DNA of 64,000 bases. Source: Meghimatium bilineatum. Its lineage: Eukaryota; Mollusca; Gastropoda; Stylommatophora; Philomycidae. The stretch spans positions 2,972,647-3,036,646 of the forward strand of contig CM067307.1 in the NCBI GenBank assembly GCA_034231615.1. Reading direction: 5' to 3'. The notes beneath the pieces were generated by a model. The model saw only the letters and a program-made list of their open reading frames with translations. It was not told the origin of the DNA and did not search any database. The position numbers and the translations under genes are program-made. This document shows positions 1 to 10,667 of the stretch, piece after piece (within the stretch, counting starts at the first letter, position 1; each line of letters opens with the position of its first letter).

Positions 1-402
1 CTTGATATGTATATTTAACCACAAAAGACAGACCAAGATTACGATGGACAAACGGTATCAAAGACCTTCTAAATGTGACACTGGCAGATTGTGGACAGCT
101 CACACAGAACAGAGAGCCTTCTTACAGAGTAGCAGTGAGGACAGCATTATGTAAAGGATATGTCACATCAGTAGATTTGACCATATCATTTTATGTGAGC
201 TCCCAAAGTTGGAGGTGTCAGGTCATTTGTCAAATTTAAACGCCCCACAATGCATTTACCTTCTCCCGACACTGGCCTGCTGAGAAGTCAGACCATTCTG
301 CTACAAGAGAAACCCAGTGGGAGTTTGAGAAGACACACACACAATTTTAAAATATGAAATAAGACATGAAAATCAGTGCCTGTTATTTCTGTGTAATTTT
401 AG
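1..402 (+). other. Partial intron upstream of exon A
   Basis: Non-coding. It holds a worn LINE 3' tail at about 20-190 and a worn copy (about 195-340) of an interspersed repeat also seen near 13775, 16080, 18550, 27905 and 46740. No further F-BAR exon could be recognised here. Confidence 0.6.
20..190 (+). mobile_element. LINE 3' tail fragment (AGACCAAGATTACGATGG family)
   Basis: Shares the segment starting AGACCAAGATTACGATGGAC with the copy at about 26085 and then runs parallel to it over about 150 bp (GGACAGCTCACACAGAAC against GGGCAGCTTGCACAGAAC). The 26-kb copy translates as a GRPRLRW-type tail, typical of the C-terminus after reverse transcriptase in non-LTR elements. This copy is worn and its frame is broken. 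Confidence 0.6.
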
Positions 403-531
403 CATCGAATTGTAATGAACGGGAAAACGCAGCAATATGAAGAAAGTAAGAATGAGTACGCAGCCCAGCTACAGCAGTATAACAACCACCAGCATGAGTT
501 CTATTCACAGTCAATGCCTCAAGTGTTTCAG
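403..531 (+). CDS. FNBP1: Exon A: F-BAR domain, C-terminal helical part
   Basis: The 129-nt exon gives 43 codons, phase 0 at both ends. The acceptor is a T-rich tract ending TTTTAG at 402 and the donor is GTAGGT at 532. It reads HRIVMNGKTQQYEESKNEYA and on to MPQVFQ. The KNEYAAQLQ-like stretch is a hallmark of the CIP4/FNBP1 F-BAR domain, which forms the curved membrane-binding dimer. The Met at 415 is internal, not a start. The reading frame runs open past the donor to 696, but that extension is intron and resembles nothing. Earlier F-BAR exons must lie upstream of the window. Confidence 0.9.
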
Positions 532-1433
532 GTAGGTAGCTCTTGTCACTTCATCTCAGATGTATTATCATCAATATGTCTGATACCTAGGAAAATTACT
601 AATCTAAAGGTAGAGCCAGGTATCTTGGTAGGCATAAGGTACACATTTACAGCTGGGTTAATTGGAGGAGTGGTCGTGCCAGGTGGAAAATCCTGACCTG
701 GATTTTATTTTGTCTGGACATGATTTTGAATTTGGCTCTCTGTAACCCGATGATAGTAAGTTCTACTGTATAAGAAAGACTACTGTGTAAGTAAAACTAT
801 TAAGATTACTACAAGTAAGCAAGATTACTGTGCTCTGATAATATACATTAATTAAAACATAGATGGAAGCATGTGCAGATGAAAAATAGATATTAATTGA
901 GAGAGCCTCATTATACTTTGTCTATCCACTGTTTGGGAAACCTCTTCCTGGTTCTTGGAACCCATGTTTACAGGATTAATTTTCAGCCTATTATTGACCT
1001 ACGCACAGTGTGGGCCAAGTGACATGAGATGTATGGGCAGCAGAAACAGCAACCAATCAACCTAACCAACCATCCAAACTACTTAGCACAATAGCCAACC
1101 CTACAAACAACCATTTAGACAATGACTTACACCACACAATTCAACAACTCACCTTCAACCATCCAATCAAACAACACAACTATCCAACCCAGCAATTATC
1201 CATTCAAACAATTCAAAGAACTAAACAGCAAACTTAAACACCAACTAACTAATCAATCCACCAGAGTTGTTCTGTCCAACAGAACAGACCAATCAAATTT
1301 CAGCACAATCAACCAACCTATCCAACACAGCAACCAACTCAACAACCAATATTCCAACCATCTAACCATCCAATCAACCCACCCGAAAAATGAACCAGCC
1401 CATGAATCCACCAGCCAGTCCAACCAAGCAACT

Positions 1434-1645
1434 AACCCCAAACACAGATCTCAACAAAATATCACCAGCTATTTCAACCAACCCCAAACACAGATTTCAA
1501 CTCATAATCACCAGTTAGTTCAACCAACCCCAAACACAGATCTCAACAAAATATCACCAGCTAGTTCAACCAACCCCACACAGATCTAAACAAAATATCA
1601 CCAGCTAGTTCAACCAACCCCAAACACAGATCTCAACAACCAAAC
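1434..1645 (+). repeat. Minisatellite, about 52-bp unit, 4 copies
   Basis: Units start AACCCCAAACACAGATCTCA and contain ATATCACCAGCTAGTTCAAC. They lie at the end of a 400-bp CAAC-rich, stop-free tract that creates a 155-codon Asn/Gln/Ser/Thr-rich open frame of no coding value. Confidence 0.8.
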
Positions 1646-2872
1646 TATCATCAAGTATGATGATGGATGTTGAATTGCTTCATCTCTCTCTAATTAAGAA
1701 GAAAAGTTTGTTTTAGTTCACAGTTCAGATATCACAAACACTCTAGCAAGACAAATTTCTATTTCATTCAATGTTCCAGATCATATTTCTCTTCTCAGTT
1801 GAAAATATACACTTATAGACTAGTTTAATCTATATCTCTGGCACAAAGTAGTTCCTCTTGTCAGCTGTAACTTCACAATTGAATATCTATACCTCTGGTA
1901 CAAAGCTGTACTTTCCAGTTGAAATCTGGTGCTTGTAAATTTATAAGAATTCATTTGCTCACAACTGAGAACCAAATGTAGGAATGTGAACACATTCCCA
2001 TTCATAAATAATGGGAAAAATCAGTCAATGAACTAGAAAGTAGAACATTTCAACAACCATTCTGCTAATGCTTGCTATGAATTATTCAGTGGATTTACCA
2101 GCAAAATAATGAAATGTCACTTGTGTTGTATGCTATTTTTAGTTATGCCAAAAGCAAGTATATAACATTATTGAAATCATATTTGTGTTGATGATGTTTT
2201 TCTATTTGATTTGCAGCCATGGGCTTGCAGTTTTTATGACATTAGATGTCCATCGTCACCACAACCACCAACACCTCCATGATCATTCATCTATCTTCAT
2301 CATTGCCACCACCTCCATGATCGTCATCCATCTTCATCAAAATCTTCATCATCAGCACTACCTCCATAATCATCATCATCATCATCATTACTACTACCAC
2401 CAGCACTACCACAAAGGTCTGCATCTTCATGATAATAAAAACGAATAAGGAGTAAAACTGTAATTGAACCTATTGTTAAAAATAAATTTGTATCTATTTA
2501 GCACATGGTAGACAGTTTTACAGCAGTCCCTCCATTCATGGATTGGTGTAGATGACTTACTAGCTCATTATATCGCTACAACCACATTGAATCAATCAGT
2601 CGCTAGAGATTTGTAAAATCTGTGTAAAACTTCCCCAATTACAAAAAGTGCTAAGGAAACATCTGTTGAAACGACCACCTCCTTGTCGACCATCACCCTT
2701 TTGAGCGTCCAGTGCTGGATGTCGGGGAATACCTTCTCCCTAGAAGGCCATATAAATAAAACATCCTGTGCTGAAGCGATTCCTCTACCTCTTCTGTGTT
2801 TTCTCTCTTGACAACCAATAAGAAAGTTCATGTCATTTCCACTGGAGAGCATCAAGTACATTGTACTGTTGG

Positions 2873-3138
2873 TTTCACATCAGAGCTGGGGGTCAATCCT
2901 CTAGCTATTGTTTCACATCAGAGCTGGGGGTCAATCCTCTAGCTATTGTTTCACATCAGAGCTGGGGATCAATCCTCTAGCTATTGTTTCACATCGGAGC
3001 TGGGGGTCAATCCTCTAGCTATTGTTTCACATCGGAGCTGGGGGTCAATCCTCTAGCTATTGTTTCACATCGGAGCTGGGGGTCAATCCTCTAGCTATTG
3101 TTTCACATCGGAGCTGGGGGTCAATCCTCTAGCTATTG
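2873..3138 (+). repeat. Minisatellite, 38-bp unit, 7 exact-length copies
   Basis: Unit starts TTTCACATCAGAGCTGGGGG and ends CTAGCTATTG; 266 bases equal seven units with only ATCAG/ATCGG and one G/A variant. The flanks (TCATGTCATTTCCACTGG before; TTTAGGAGCC after) recur at 15400-15475 and 15740, showing that the array grew inside an interspersed element. Confidence 0.95.
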
Positions 3139-3480
3139 TTTAGGAGCCCATTCCCCTAATAGTAGTATTTTTATGTAGTATAGAAAACATCTTATAGTAC
3201 AGAAAATAACAGCTAGCAGTATAGAACACTGTGGCTGACAGTATAGTCAAGCAAAATGAATTAAACAGGTTACTAAAACACTTACCTTGCCTATTAATAA
3301 AAATATATAAAAAAGTATATATAAAAAAACATACAATAAAACTAAACAGGACAATTCTCCACATATCAGCTCAAATTGAACCTTTTTCAAGAGACAAGCA
3401 ACAGAAAACAACACAATAAAAACAAAATAAATGACTAGATTTCATCAAGCCCCGTCTCCATAACGCAGGGATGGCAACCT

Positions 3481-4005
3481 AACAGTATAGAAACCAACAA
3501 CAGAAAGTATAGAAAACAACAGCTGATAATATAGAAAACAACAGCTGACAGTATAGAAACAACAGCTGACAGTATAGAAACCAACAGCTGACAGTATAGA
3601 AAACAACAGCTGACAGTATAGAAACCAACAGCTGACAGTATAGAAAACAACAGCTGACAGTATAGAAACCAACAACAGAAAGTATAGAAAACAACAGCTG
3701 ATAATATAGAAAACAACAGCTGACAGTATAGAAACAACAGCTGACAGTATAGAAAACAACAGCTGACAGTATATAAAACAACAGCTGACAGTATAGAAAC
3801 AAAAGCTGACAGTATAGAAACCAACAACAGAAAGTATAGAAAATAACAGCTGACTGTATAGAACACAGCTGACTGTATAGAAAACAGCCAACAGTATAGA
3901 AAACAACAGCTGACAGTATAGAAAATAGCATCTAAGAATATATAAACAGCTGACATAGAAAATGGCAGCTGACATTATAGTGAACAACAACTGACAGTAT
4001 AGCAA
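3481..4005 (+). repeat. Minisatellite, about 22-bp unit (ACAGCTGACAGTATAGAAA)
   Basis: About 24 units of 17-23 bp. A larger period of 175 bp is visible: the block from 3486 is repeated from 3661. Antisense frames of 150-192 codons here are by-products. Related single units occur at 3205-3245. Confidence 0.9.
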
Positions 4006-4229
4006 ACAGCAGCTTGCAAACACATGTATATATCACACAATGGTTGCATTGGTAAAAAGGTATTAGTCAATAGAGCACTGGATCAAAGCAAATATATCCA
4101 ACCAATCAACAAAAGTAAAACTACATCACGTGGCAGTGGAACTAAGAGTGGCAAACCCTTTTGAATTCTCATTCAAACAATCAATCAGTCAATTCATTTA
4201 TCATTCAGTCATTTCTGTGTTGTTTACAC

Positions 4230-4340
4230 AAGTAAATTCAAGTAGGAAGCAAGAGGATAAATGAAAAATTCTTGAGACCAACGGGAATTGAACCAGCCCA
4301 TTGTGATGGCACCAAATCGCCTGGCACCCTGTTTACTCTA
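4230..4340 (-). mobile_element. tRNA-derived SINE-like segment
   Basis: On the minus strand there is a B-box GGTTCAATTCC at about 4283-4293 following a tRNA-like GCGATTTGGTGCCATC segment. AAATTCAAGTAGGAAGCA at 4231 recurs at about 40827 beside a second B-box copy, which supports an interspersed element. Confidence 0.55.
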
Positions 4341-4386
4341 GTGAATTTTGTGTTGATTGTCATTGTTGTGCTTCATGTTGTTTCAG

Positions 4387-4533
4387 TCGTTGCAAGACAT
4401 GGATGAGAGGAGAATTGGAAAAATACAAGAATGTATATTACAATGTGCAGAGATAGAAAAAAATGTCATACCTATTATCAACACATGTATAGAGGGTATA
4501 GCCAAGGCATCTGGCAGTATTAATACTTCACAA
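4387..4533 (+). CDS. FNBP1: Exon B: F-BAR domain, last helices (QxMDERR motif)
   Basis: The 147-nt exon gives 49 codons, phase 0/0. The acceptor is TTGTTTCAG at 4386 and the donor is GTAAGT at 4534. It starts SLQDMDERRIGKIQEC and contains VIPIINTCIEGI, matching the family pattern QLQEMDERR...KVIPII.KCLEGM. This is the last long helix of the F-BAR fold. It joins exon A directly (…PQVFQ-SLQDMDERR) with no residues missing relative to vertebrate homologues. Confidence 0.93.
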
Positions 4534-5006
4534 GTAAGTCTGTTGTAGTTTTTGTGTTTTGTTTCTATGAGATGTCAATCAGGTTGATTGATGTGTGGTC
4601 TGATGATTTGACTGTTTTGTTGTGTGCTAAGATCTTACTCAACCTGGATGTTTGATGTTTGTGTTGTATGGTGAGGTGATTTGTATATGCTGTGTTGTGT
4701 GCTGAGAGCTCACTCAACATGTGAAGTTGATGTTGTGTGCTGAGAGCTCACTCAACCTGTGAGGTTGATGTTGTGTGGTGAGATATTTATCCTTTTTAGT
4801 TGTTGTTGTTGATTCTTTTTATATGTGGTCTCAGATATGTGCTACATGTGGTCTCAGATATTTGCTACATGTGGTCTCAAGACACCTTCTACATGTGGTC
4901 TTAGACTTTTATATATAATCTTTAATGTATGTTGTGGCCCCGTGCTCCAAATGTGGCCTTAAACATTGTGCATATCACACAGAAATATTCTGCTGATGAC
5001 TTCCTG

Positions 5007-5119
5007 CATATTAGACTTGTGTAACAGATTTCTATATGCTCGGCTAAGTTATTTGTTTTAACATATTAGACTTGTGTAACAGATTTCTATATGCTCGGCT
5101 AAGTTATTTGTTTTAACAT
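5007..5119 (+). repeat. Tandem duplication, 55-bp unit, 2 copies
   Basis: CATATTAGACTTGTGTAACA… is repeated after 55 bases with no difference seen, so a recent event. Confidence 0.95.
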
Positions 5120-5344
5120 ATTATATCTTGATCATGATCTTGGTTAGAAAACAGCATCATGGCTCGCAAGAAATTTCCATAAATGCTATAATCTCTCTTC
5201 CAGTAGCCATCCAAAATTATGCAGATTCAATGTCCTAGTGATATGTTCATTACATGATCTATGGATACTCCCAGAGAAGACATACTTTCTCCCCTTACTC
5301 CTATTTATATTTCTGGCATTCTTTGTATGTACACATAATCACAT

Positions 5345-5530
5345 GCAGTGTTGTCTTCTTCATTACACTCCTCAGTTGACTCAGCTGTAAATAAGTGCCT
5401 GACACATGAGTTAGGGGAGGTAAAGACAGCAAGGAAGGGAACTGGTCACCCCCACCTAATAGTTGCTGTTGTTTATTACATGAAGAGTTATCTTCATTCC
5501 CAACTGCAGGATGCTATCATGGGACTAACC
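5345..5530 (+). repeat. Interspersed repeat R1, copy 1
   Basis: Shares ACAGCAAGGAAGGGAACTGG, CCACCTAATAGTTGCTG and ATTACATGAAGAGTTATCTT with 38995-39180 in the same order and orientation. Its 91-codon open frame is a by-product. Class unknown. Confidence 0.65.
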
Positions 5531-5659
5531 TGTACCTTAGTAAATATCACACTAGTGAATCCACCTTCTCATACGAGTTTCTATATTTACATCAACTACT
5601 TAGATATCTCAATATGTAGCTGATATTTATGACTGTACTTTACTTGACGTCCATCTATT

Positions 5660-5940
5660 GCTCATATGGTAACATAGATGCCTGCAACAATTTCTCCTAT
5701 GGTAACATAAATGCCTATATATATTTCACCTATGGTAACTGATGCCTACATCTATTTCTCTTATAGTAACAGATGCCTACATCTATTTCTCTTATAGTAA
5801 CAGATGCCTACATCTATTTCTCTTATAGTAACAGATGCCTACATCTATTTCTCTTATAGTAACATATGCCTACATCTATTTCTCCTATAGTAACATGCTT
5901 ACATATCTTTCTTCTATGGTAACATAGATGCCTACATCCT
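5660..5940 (+). repeat. Minisatellite, 31-bp unit, about 9 copies
   Basis: Unit of type ATGCCTACATCTATTTCTCT followed by TATAGTAACAG. Central copies are near identical; the outer ones are worn. Confidence 0.9.
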
Positions 5941-6716
5941 TTCCTCCGATATAGTTTTTTTATCTGTTCTAATTTCAGTTTGTGTGTGTGCCCTTATCTT
6001 ACAAAAGTCTGGAAGTTGAAAATGTTGAATCTATGTATTCATCCTATTTGTAAAACTGACATTTAAGCATTTTGTGTGTGTGTTATATTACAAGTGTTTA
6101 TTTACTGCAGTGTAGCCAGTTTTACTGCAGGTTTTCTTTTATTGACTGTGTGACTTAAATCTCACTTAAAAGGTACACATTGTTTCAGATATCATAAAAT
6201 AGCTTCCCACTTTTTACATGTACATGAAAGTTGTCACAAAATGTTCAGCTAGGATATCTTTGTGTCCGTCTCTTGCTACTTTCATAGTACTTATGTGAAA
6301 CACAAGGTGCGTCAGCTCGACACATACTATCAGACTATAGCTATGGGTATAACAACATACAAATAATAGTACAGCAGTATCTCTGTATAGCGCATTCTGT
6401 TATAACAAAGTTCCCTATATTACAACACATTTCAAAATCCTCCAAATATATTTATTGTATATTGATTGTACTGCATGCAGCCAGTTTCTGTTATTACATA
6501 CATATGTTATTGGTCCTGACCAAGTTGTTATAACGAGATTTCACTGTATACAAGATAGTTTCAAATTCTTGTCAAGAAAACACAAGACACACAGCGAAGA
6601 AACTAACAATAGCGGCACTGTCACAAAAGCATTAGACGACAGACATTTAACAGCAGAGACATACACAGTAACAGTAACATTGTATATACTGTCAACTGTT
6701 GTCTTGCTATTTCCAG

Positions 6717-6926
6717 GACAGCAGAACAGTGGTAGACAGATACAAATCAGGCTTCCCCATACCCGATGACTTCCAGTTTGAAGATTTAAGTACAGGTCAA
6801 CCTCTTGAACCGTCCAACAACTCAACACTGCGTATCACTACACCATCAAACACAATCAAAGGTGCTACGCTCTCTGGGAAGTCTAAAAAACGTGGAGGAA
6901 TATTTGGTCTCTTTGGTTCTTCAAAG
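6717..6926 (+). CDS. FNBP1: Exon C: F-BAR end and basic linker
   Basis: The 210-nt exon gives 70 codons, phase 0/0. The acceptor is ATTTCCAG at 6716 and the donor is GTAGGT at 6927. It opens DSRTVVDRYKSGFPIPDDFQ then FEDL, the conserved F-BAR terminus (VDSFKSGF.PPGDF.FEDY in vertebrates). A Ser/Thr/Asn-rich linker follows, ending in a basic and hydrophobic patch KSKKRGGIFGLFGSSK that corresponds to the GK..LFGKK patch of vertebrate proteins. In vertebrates the following linker is the main alternatively spliced part. Here it is followed by the longest intron of the gene. Confidence 0.92.
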
Positions 6927-7439
6927 GTAGGTTTCTGTTCTAGTTTAACTTACCTTGACTGATCATTGTATTATACCTGAGATACGGTAACCTCACAAGA
7001 AAAAACAAAACAACCATACTGAGAAGCCAAACAAAGGCATACAGAGAAACACAAAAGCTGTGCATAGACTTACAAAAATATATCAATAAATTAAATTACA
7101 ATGAACAAGAAACATACAGAGACATAAAGAATGTACTAAGAAAAAAAAACATATTAAAAAAATCTGATAAAAACTTTGTAAAGAATTAAAATTTGATTCT
7201 AAAATGTGTGCTGTCAGGTTCGCACACTCTGTTCAGCTCATTGATTATGCTGAAATCTGATGTGTTGTACGCAAATAACGTAGCTCAGCTGTGAACCAAC
7301 AGCACAAATTACTTCACACTCCATAGTGGAAACCATGCTACTATTTGTACTGGTTATAAATCAGAGAGAGCAATGCAGAAGAAGAAGAAGATGGAGGGGG
7401 AGAAGGGAGGAAAAAGAAGGGAAAGTTGATTGATATTCT

Positions 7440-7720
7440 AAGATGCAGCTCACTTGCCTAAAAAGATTCAGGATTTTACAAACAAGTGCTACAGACATTT
7501 ATTAAGAATTAGCTATATAGAACACATGACAAATATATGTGTCCAACATCAATTAAATAAACGTGCAGGTTTTCAGGAACCACTTTTGGCAGTGGTGAAT
7601 TGGCATAAACATTTTTGGTTTGGACATGTAACGAGACAAGAATACTGTATAAATTGATTTTGCAAGGAACAATTAGATGATGAAAGGAGGAGAGGGGGAC
7701 AGAGAAAATACTGTATTATC
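7440..7720 (+). pseudogene. LINE C-terminal tail, decayed
   Basis: Translates in pieces as KKIQDFTNKCYRHLLRISYI then EHMT, QEPLLAVV, FWFGHVTRQ and ERRRGGQRK. This matches a widespread invertebrate non-LTR element tail (KRIQAFE.KCLRRLLRISY, LLA.VKRRKL.WFGHVTRHD, GRRRGRQRK) from family knowledge. It has frameshifts and no RT core upstream, so it is a 5'-truncated dead copy in the same orientation as the host gene. Confidence 0.8.
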
Positions 7721-8084
7721 AAGTATAACCTGCAAGTTTGTTTATTTGCTGCTGACGAATATATTTATCTTGTGTTCAACAAAACTAATTGCAGATTTCT
7801 GCCAACAAAAGTATGGAGAATATCTCTTCTATACATGAATATACACCCCACTGAGATAGAAGTTCCTTATCACAGTATTGGATACAGCATATCATTATTG
7901 TTTGGGGTATGAAAGAAAAAAGGTTGAAAAGGCATAGTGGATTGACTTCATTGTACTCAGGTTAGCCCATATGTACTCTGTCCCTCTCACCGATGTGGCA
8001 CGTCACCTACAAGATTGCCATACCACGTAACTTCAAACATTAATTCTCAGGAATCTAAGTAAATATCCACTGTATAACAGGATG

Positions 8085-8160
8085 TTGTGAGCAATGTTTG
8101 AACTATAAGATTTCTTGAGCACAAAACAAATGGCTTAGCCGCTGCGCCAGGTAAATCCAT
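8085..8160 (-). mobile_element. tRNA-like SINE head
   Basis: On the minus strand, an A-box-like TGGCGCAGCGGCTAAGC (8130-8152) is followed about 30 bases later by a B-box-like AGTTCAAACAT. The spacing fits a tRNA(Leu/Ser)-like pol III promoter, but the cloverleaf is not convincing, so a SINE or tRNA relic is preferred over a gene. Confidence 0.45.
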
Positions 8161-8459
8161 CTATGATAAAAATTATAAATAAAGCCATCATTGCAAGTAG
8201 GTAACAATAGCATCATTGCTCATAATTCCTGGATTGATGTTCATCCGTCGTAATCGACGATGACCAAAAACTCAACCATAATAATAATAACAATAAATAA
8301 TAAAATAATAAAGTTAATAGTGCGTTTTTAAATGACTAGCAAGTCCAATGTGCGCACAAAATGTTCTTTTATAGAATTGACAACAATAGAAGGTATCTGT
8401 GTGAGGTTGAGATGTTTTTTCTTTTCTACGTGTCCGCTTCTGTCTTGCAGTTTCTTGTC

Positions 8460-8685
8460 TGAATTATTCCGCCGCTAGTGCTCCCGTTCTAATGCTGTAA
8501 CGCCATATTGTTCTATTCTGAGCAAGGCTCTCCCAAGCACCTACGTCAATGTTAAGATGTTTCAAGGATGACTTGAGCGTGTCTTTGAAACGCTTTTTCT
8601 GTCCACCAGCTTTTCGAAATCCTGCCTTGAGCTCTCCATAATATATTTGTTTTGGCAAATGCGAGTTCTCCATACGCACAATATT
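8460..8685 (-). pseudogene. LINE C-terminal tail (short open fragment)
   Basis: A 71-codon open stretch on the minus strand reads MRMENSHLPKQIYYGELKAG, then GGQKKRFKDTLKSSLK, AWESLAQNR, WRYSIRTGA. This is the M.D.R.PKQ.LYGEL..GKR..GGQKKRFKDTLK tail of non-LTR retrotransposons. It is unusually intact, so possibly a more recent copy than its neighbours. No upstream RT is present. Confidence 0.8.
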
Positions 8686-9499
8686 AATGAATTAAAATGA
8701 AACAAACAAATGTGCATGTCAAAACACAAAGATTTTTAGCAAACAGAACCAACTAAGAAAGTAAGCAAATATATGAAAAAATATGTAATACAACAAAGAT
8801 AATTACAAGTTAAAATTAACTTGAGTGGGAGAAGGTGAAGCACATGTGTGTAATATGAATTTATTCACAAATGTAGCTTACACATTGTGAATGTAATAAG
8901 AAACTGCGTAACATCTAAACAAAAAATATGTCAAGAGTATTGATAAATAGTAGATTTTTTTTCATGCAGATAATGTTGAAAATGAAGTCTGACCTGATGT
9001 GTTTTCTAAAAACTACAACCTGCTAACCTGCAGGATTTTGAAAATGAATACAGATGAAAACATTGTATATATTCAAACAAAGTGTTTTTTTTGACAAATT
9101 GTCATAGATATTTCATATCCTTCCAATTTTTATCATTTGTTTAATCATGCAACTTGTCCTGTTTGTCAGTATGTGTTTACAAAATAAGCATTACTCACTT
9201 TTTGAAAGAAAACTGATATAGTATTATCAAAATCAGCACCAGAAAATACCTTCATTGAACTAATGATAAAGGGGGACTTCTGTATATATTAGACATCAGA
9301 GAGCTGGATGGTAGAAAATTTCAAATCTATCAGGAGGACATCAAAATTTCACACGGGATTGCTTGCCCAGGCAGATTTATGGAAATAGTTGCCTTGCCTA
9401 TTTGCACTAATCCCATCTTTCTCTGCTGATTAGTTTAAAGGGAAAGACAATACCAATACATTTGAAAAACCAGCAGAATTACAGGAGATGGTCGGTAGT

Positions 9500-9605
9500 A
9501 TACTCCATCGATTGTCTTAGGGTCTCCTCTCCAGTTTTTATGTCGGGGTTTAATCCCATGGTCTGAGGCACAACCATGCTAACCATTGAACTTAAATGAA
9601 TGCAT
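9500..9605 (-). mobile_element. tRNA-derived SINE head
   Basis: On the minus strand, A-box-like ATGGTTAGCATGGTTGTGCC and B-box-like GGATTAAACCCCGAC are tRNA-spaced (about 9540-9592). They are followed by AAAAACTGGAGAGGAGACCC as body sequence. Confidence 0.55.
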
Positions 9606-9869
9606 TATTTTATTCCTGCCTGTTGATAACTGTACTTATATATATTGTGGGTGTGTTTGCCTGTAACATACATTGTGTGTATGTGTTTGCCTGTAACATA
9701 CATTGTGTGCTTTATGTTCTTGTGACTTCCTTCATTTTGATGTGGTTGATGCTTCATTTTCATCAATTTCTGTAGTATGTTTTCAGTTCATACTTCAATT
9801 TCTGTAGTATGTTTTCAGTTCATACTTCAATTTCTGTACTTCAATTTGTTTTTCTTTAAATCTCAACTA

Positions 9870-10045
9870 CATCGATCCATCCATCCATCCTTCCATGCAT
9901 CCATCCTTATCTATCTATTTGTCTATCTATCCATCCATTCTTCTACCCCCATATCTATCCATCATCCATCCATATTTATCCATCCATCCATTCATCTAAT
10001 CTATCAGATCTTTTTATCCATCTACCCAGCCATCCATCCATTCCA
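9870..10045 (+). repeat. Degenerate ATCC microsatellite
   Basis: CCATCCATCCATCCTTCCAT-like tetranucleotide repeats interspersed with ATCTATC, giving a 100-codon Ser/Ile/His-rich open frame without value. Confidence 0.85.
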
Positions 10046-10667
10046 CTTCTATCCTGTGTGTGCCTTCCAGTGTCATTGAGTAGATGGGAGCTCTGATGCT
10101 TTGTTAAGTACTTCATACATGAGTAGAAGTTCGACTGTTACTTGCACTAATATGTGTGATTGCCTTCATTTTTGAAGTTATGGTTCTCTGTAAGTTCATC
10201 TTGTAGTTATAAGAGGGCCCTGCCTCATGTCCTGATGGTAATCATATATGTTGTGTACCTGAAACCCTGGTGGATGTAATCCTTTTCTGTTTCAGTATCT
10301 ATAAATATTTAGAAAAGTCACTAATGTACCATGTTAATGGGAACAGTGCTGTTCTTAATCATATTATGTTGTGATTATGTTCTTGATAAAGGCCTTTTGG
10401 TTGAAACAATGACTGCTATATGTTTCTAGTGATTAGCTAAGTTCCATCACCATGTGTCTTAGTTTCTCTGGTTAGATTTCAGTTTTGCTGCATTTGCTAC
10501 CTATTATCTATTTAATGTATCACGTTAGGTATGATGTGGTCATCATCTCTCCTACCTCCTTTATTCTGATACAAATTGTTTGATCTTGATTGATTTGGAA
10601 GCCATTCATTGTTAAAAAATCATTCCCTCCTTGACTTAGAATCACATCATGATTGTTGGATTAAGAA

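Larger units (their letters stand above)
532..4386 (+). other. Intron A-B (3.9 kb)
   Basis: Non-coding. It contains a CAAC-rich tract with a roughly 52-bp minisatellite (1434-1645), a short CAT/CCA-rich run near 2250-2415, a 38-bp array (2873-3138), a roughly 22-bp array (3481-4005) and a SINE-like segment (4230-4340). From about 532 to 1030 and 1650 to 2200 nothing else is recognisable. Confidence 0.7.
4534..6716 (+). other. Intron B-C (2.2 kb)
   Basis: Non-coding. It holds degenerate short repeats at about 4680-4930 (CTCAC/GTGGTCTCA-type units), a perfect 55-bp duplication (5007-5119), an interspersed repeat copy (5345-5530) and a 31-bp array (5660-5940). Nothing is recognised from 5945 to 6716. 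Confidence 0.7.

Noticed and set aside
415-696. Translation start at the Met at 415 and read-through into the intron to 696
   Set aside because: The residues before Met (HRIV) are in frame behind a good acceptor, and similarity stops exactly at the GTAGGT donor at 532.
1122-1589. 155-codon Asn/Gln/Ser/Thr-rich frame
   Set aside because: CAAC-rich simple sequence depleted of stops; begins without promoter or splice context.
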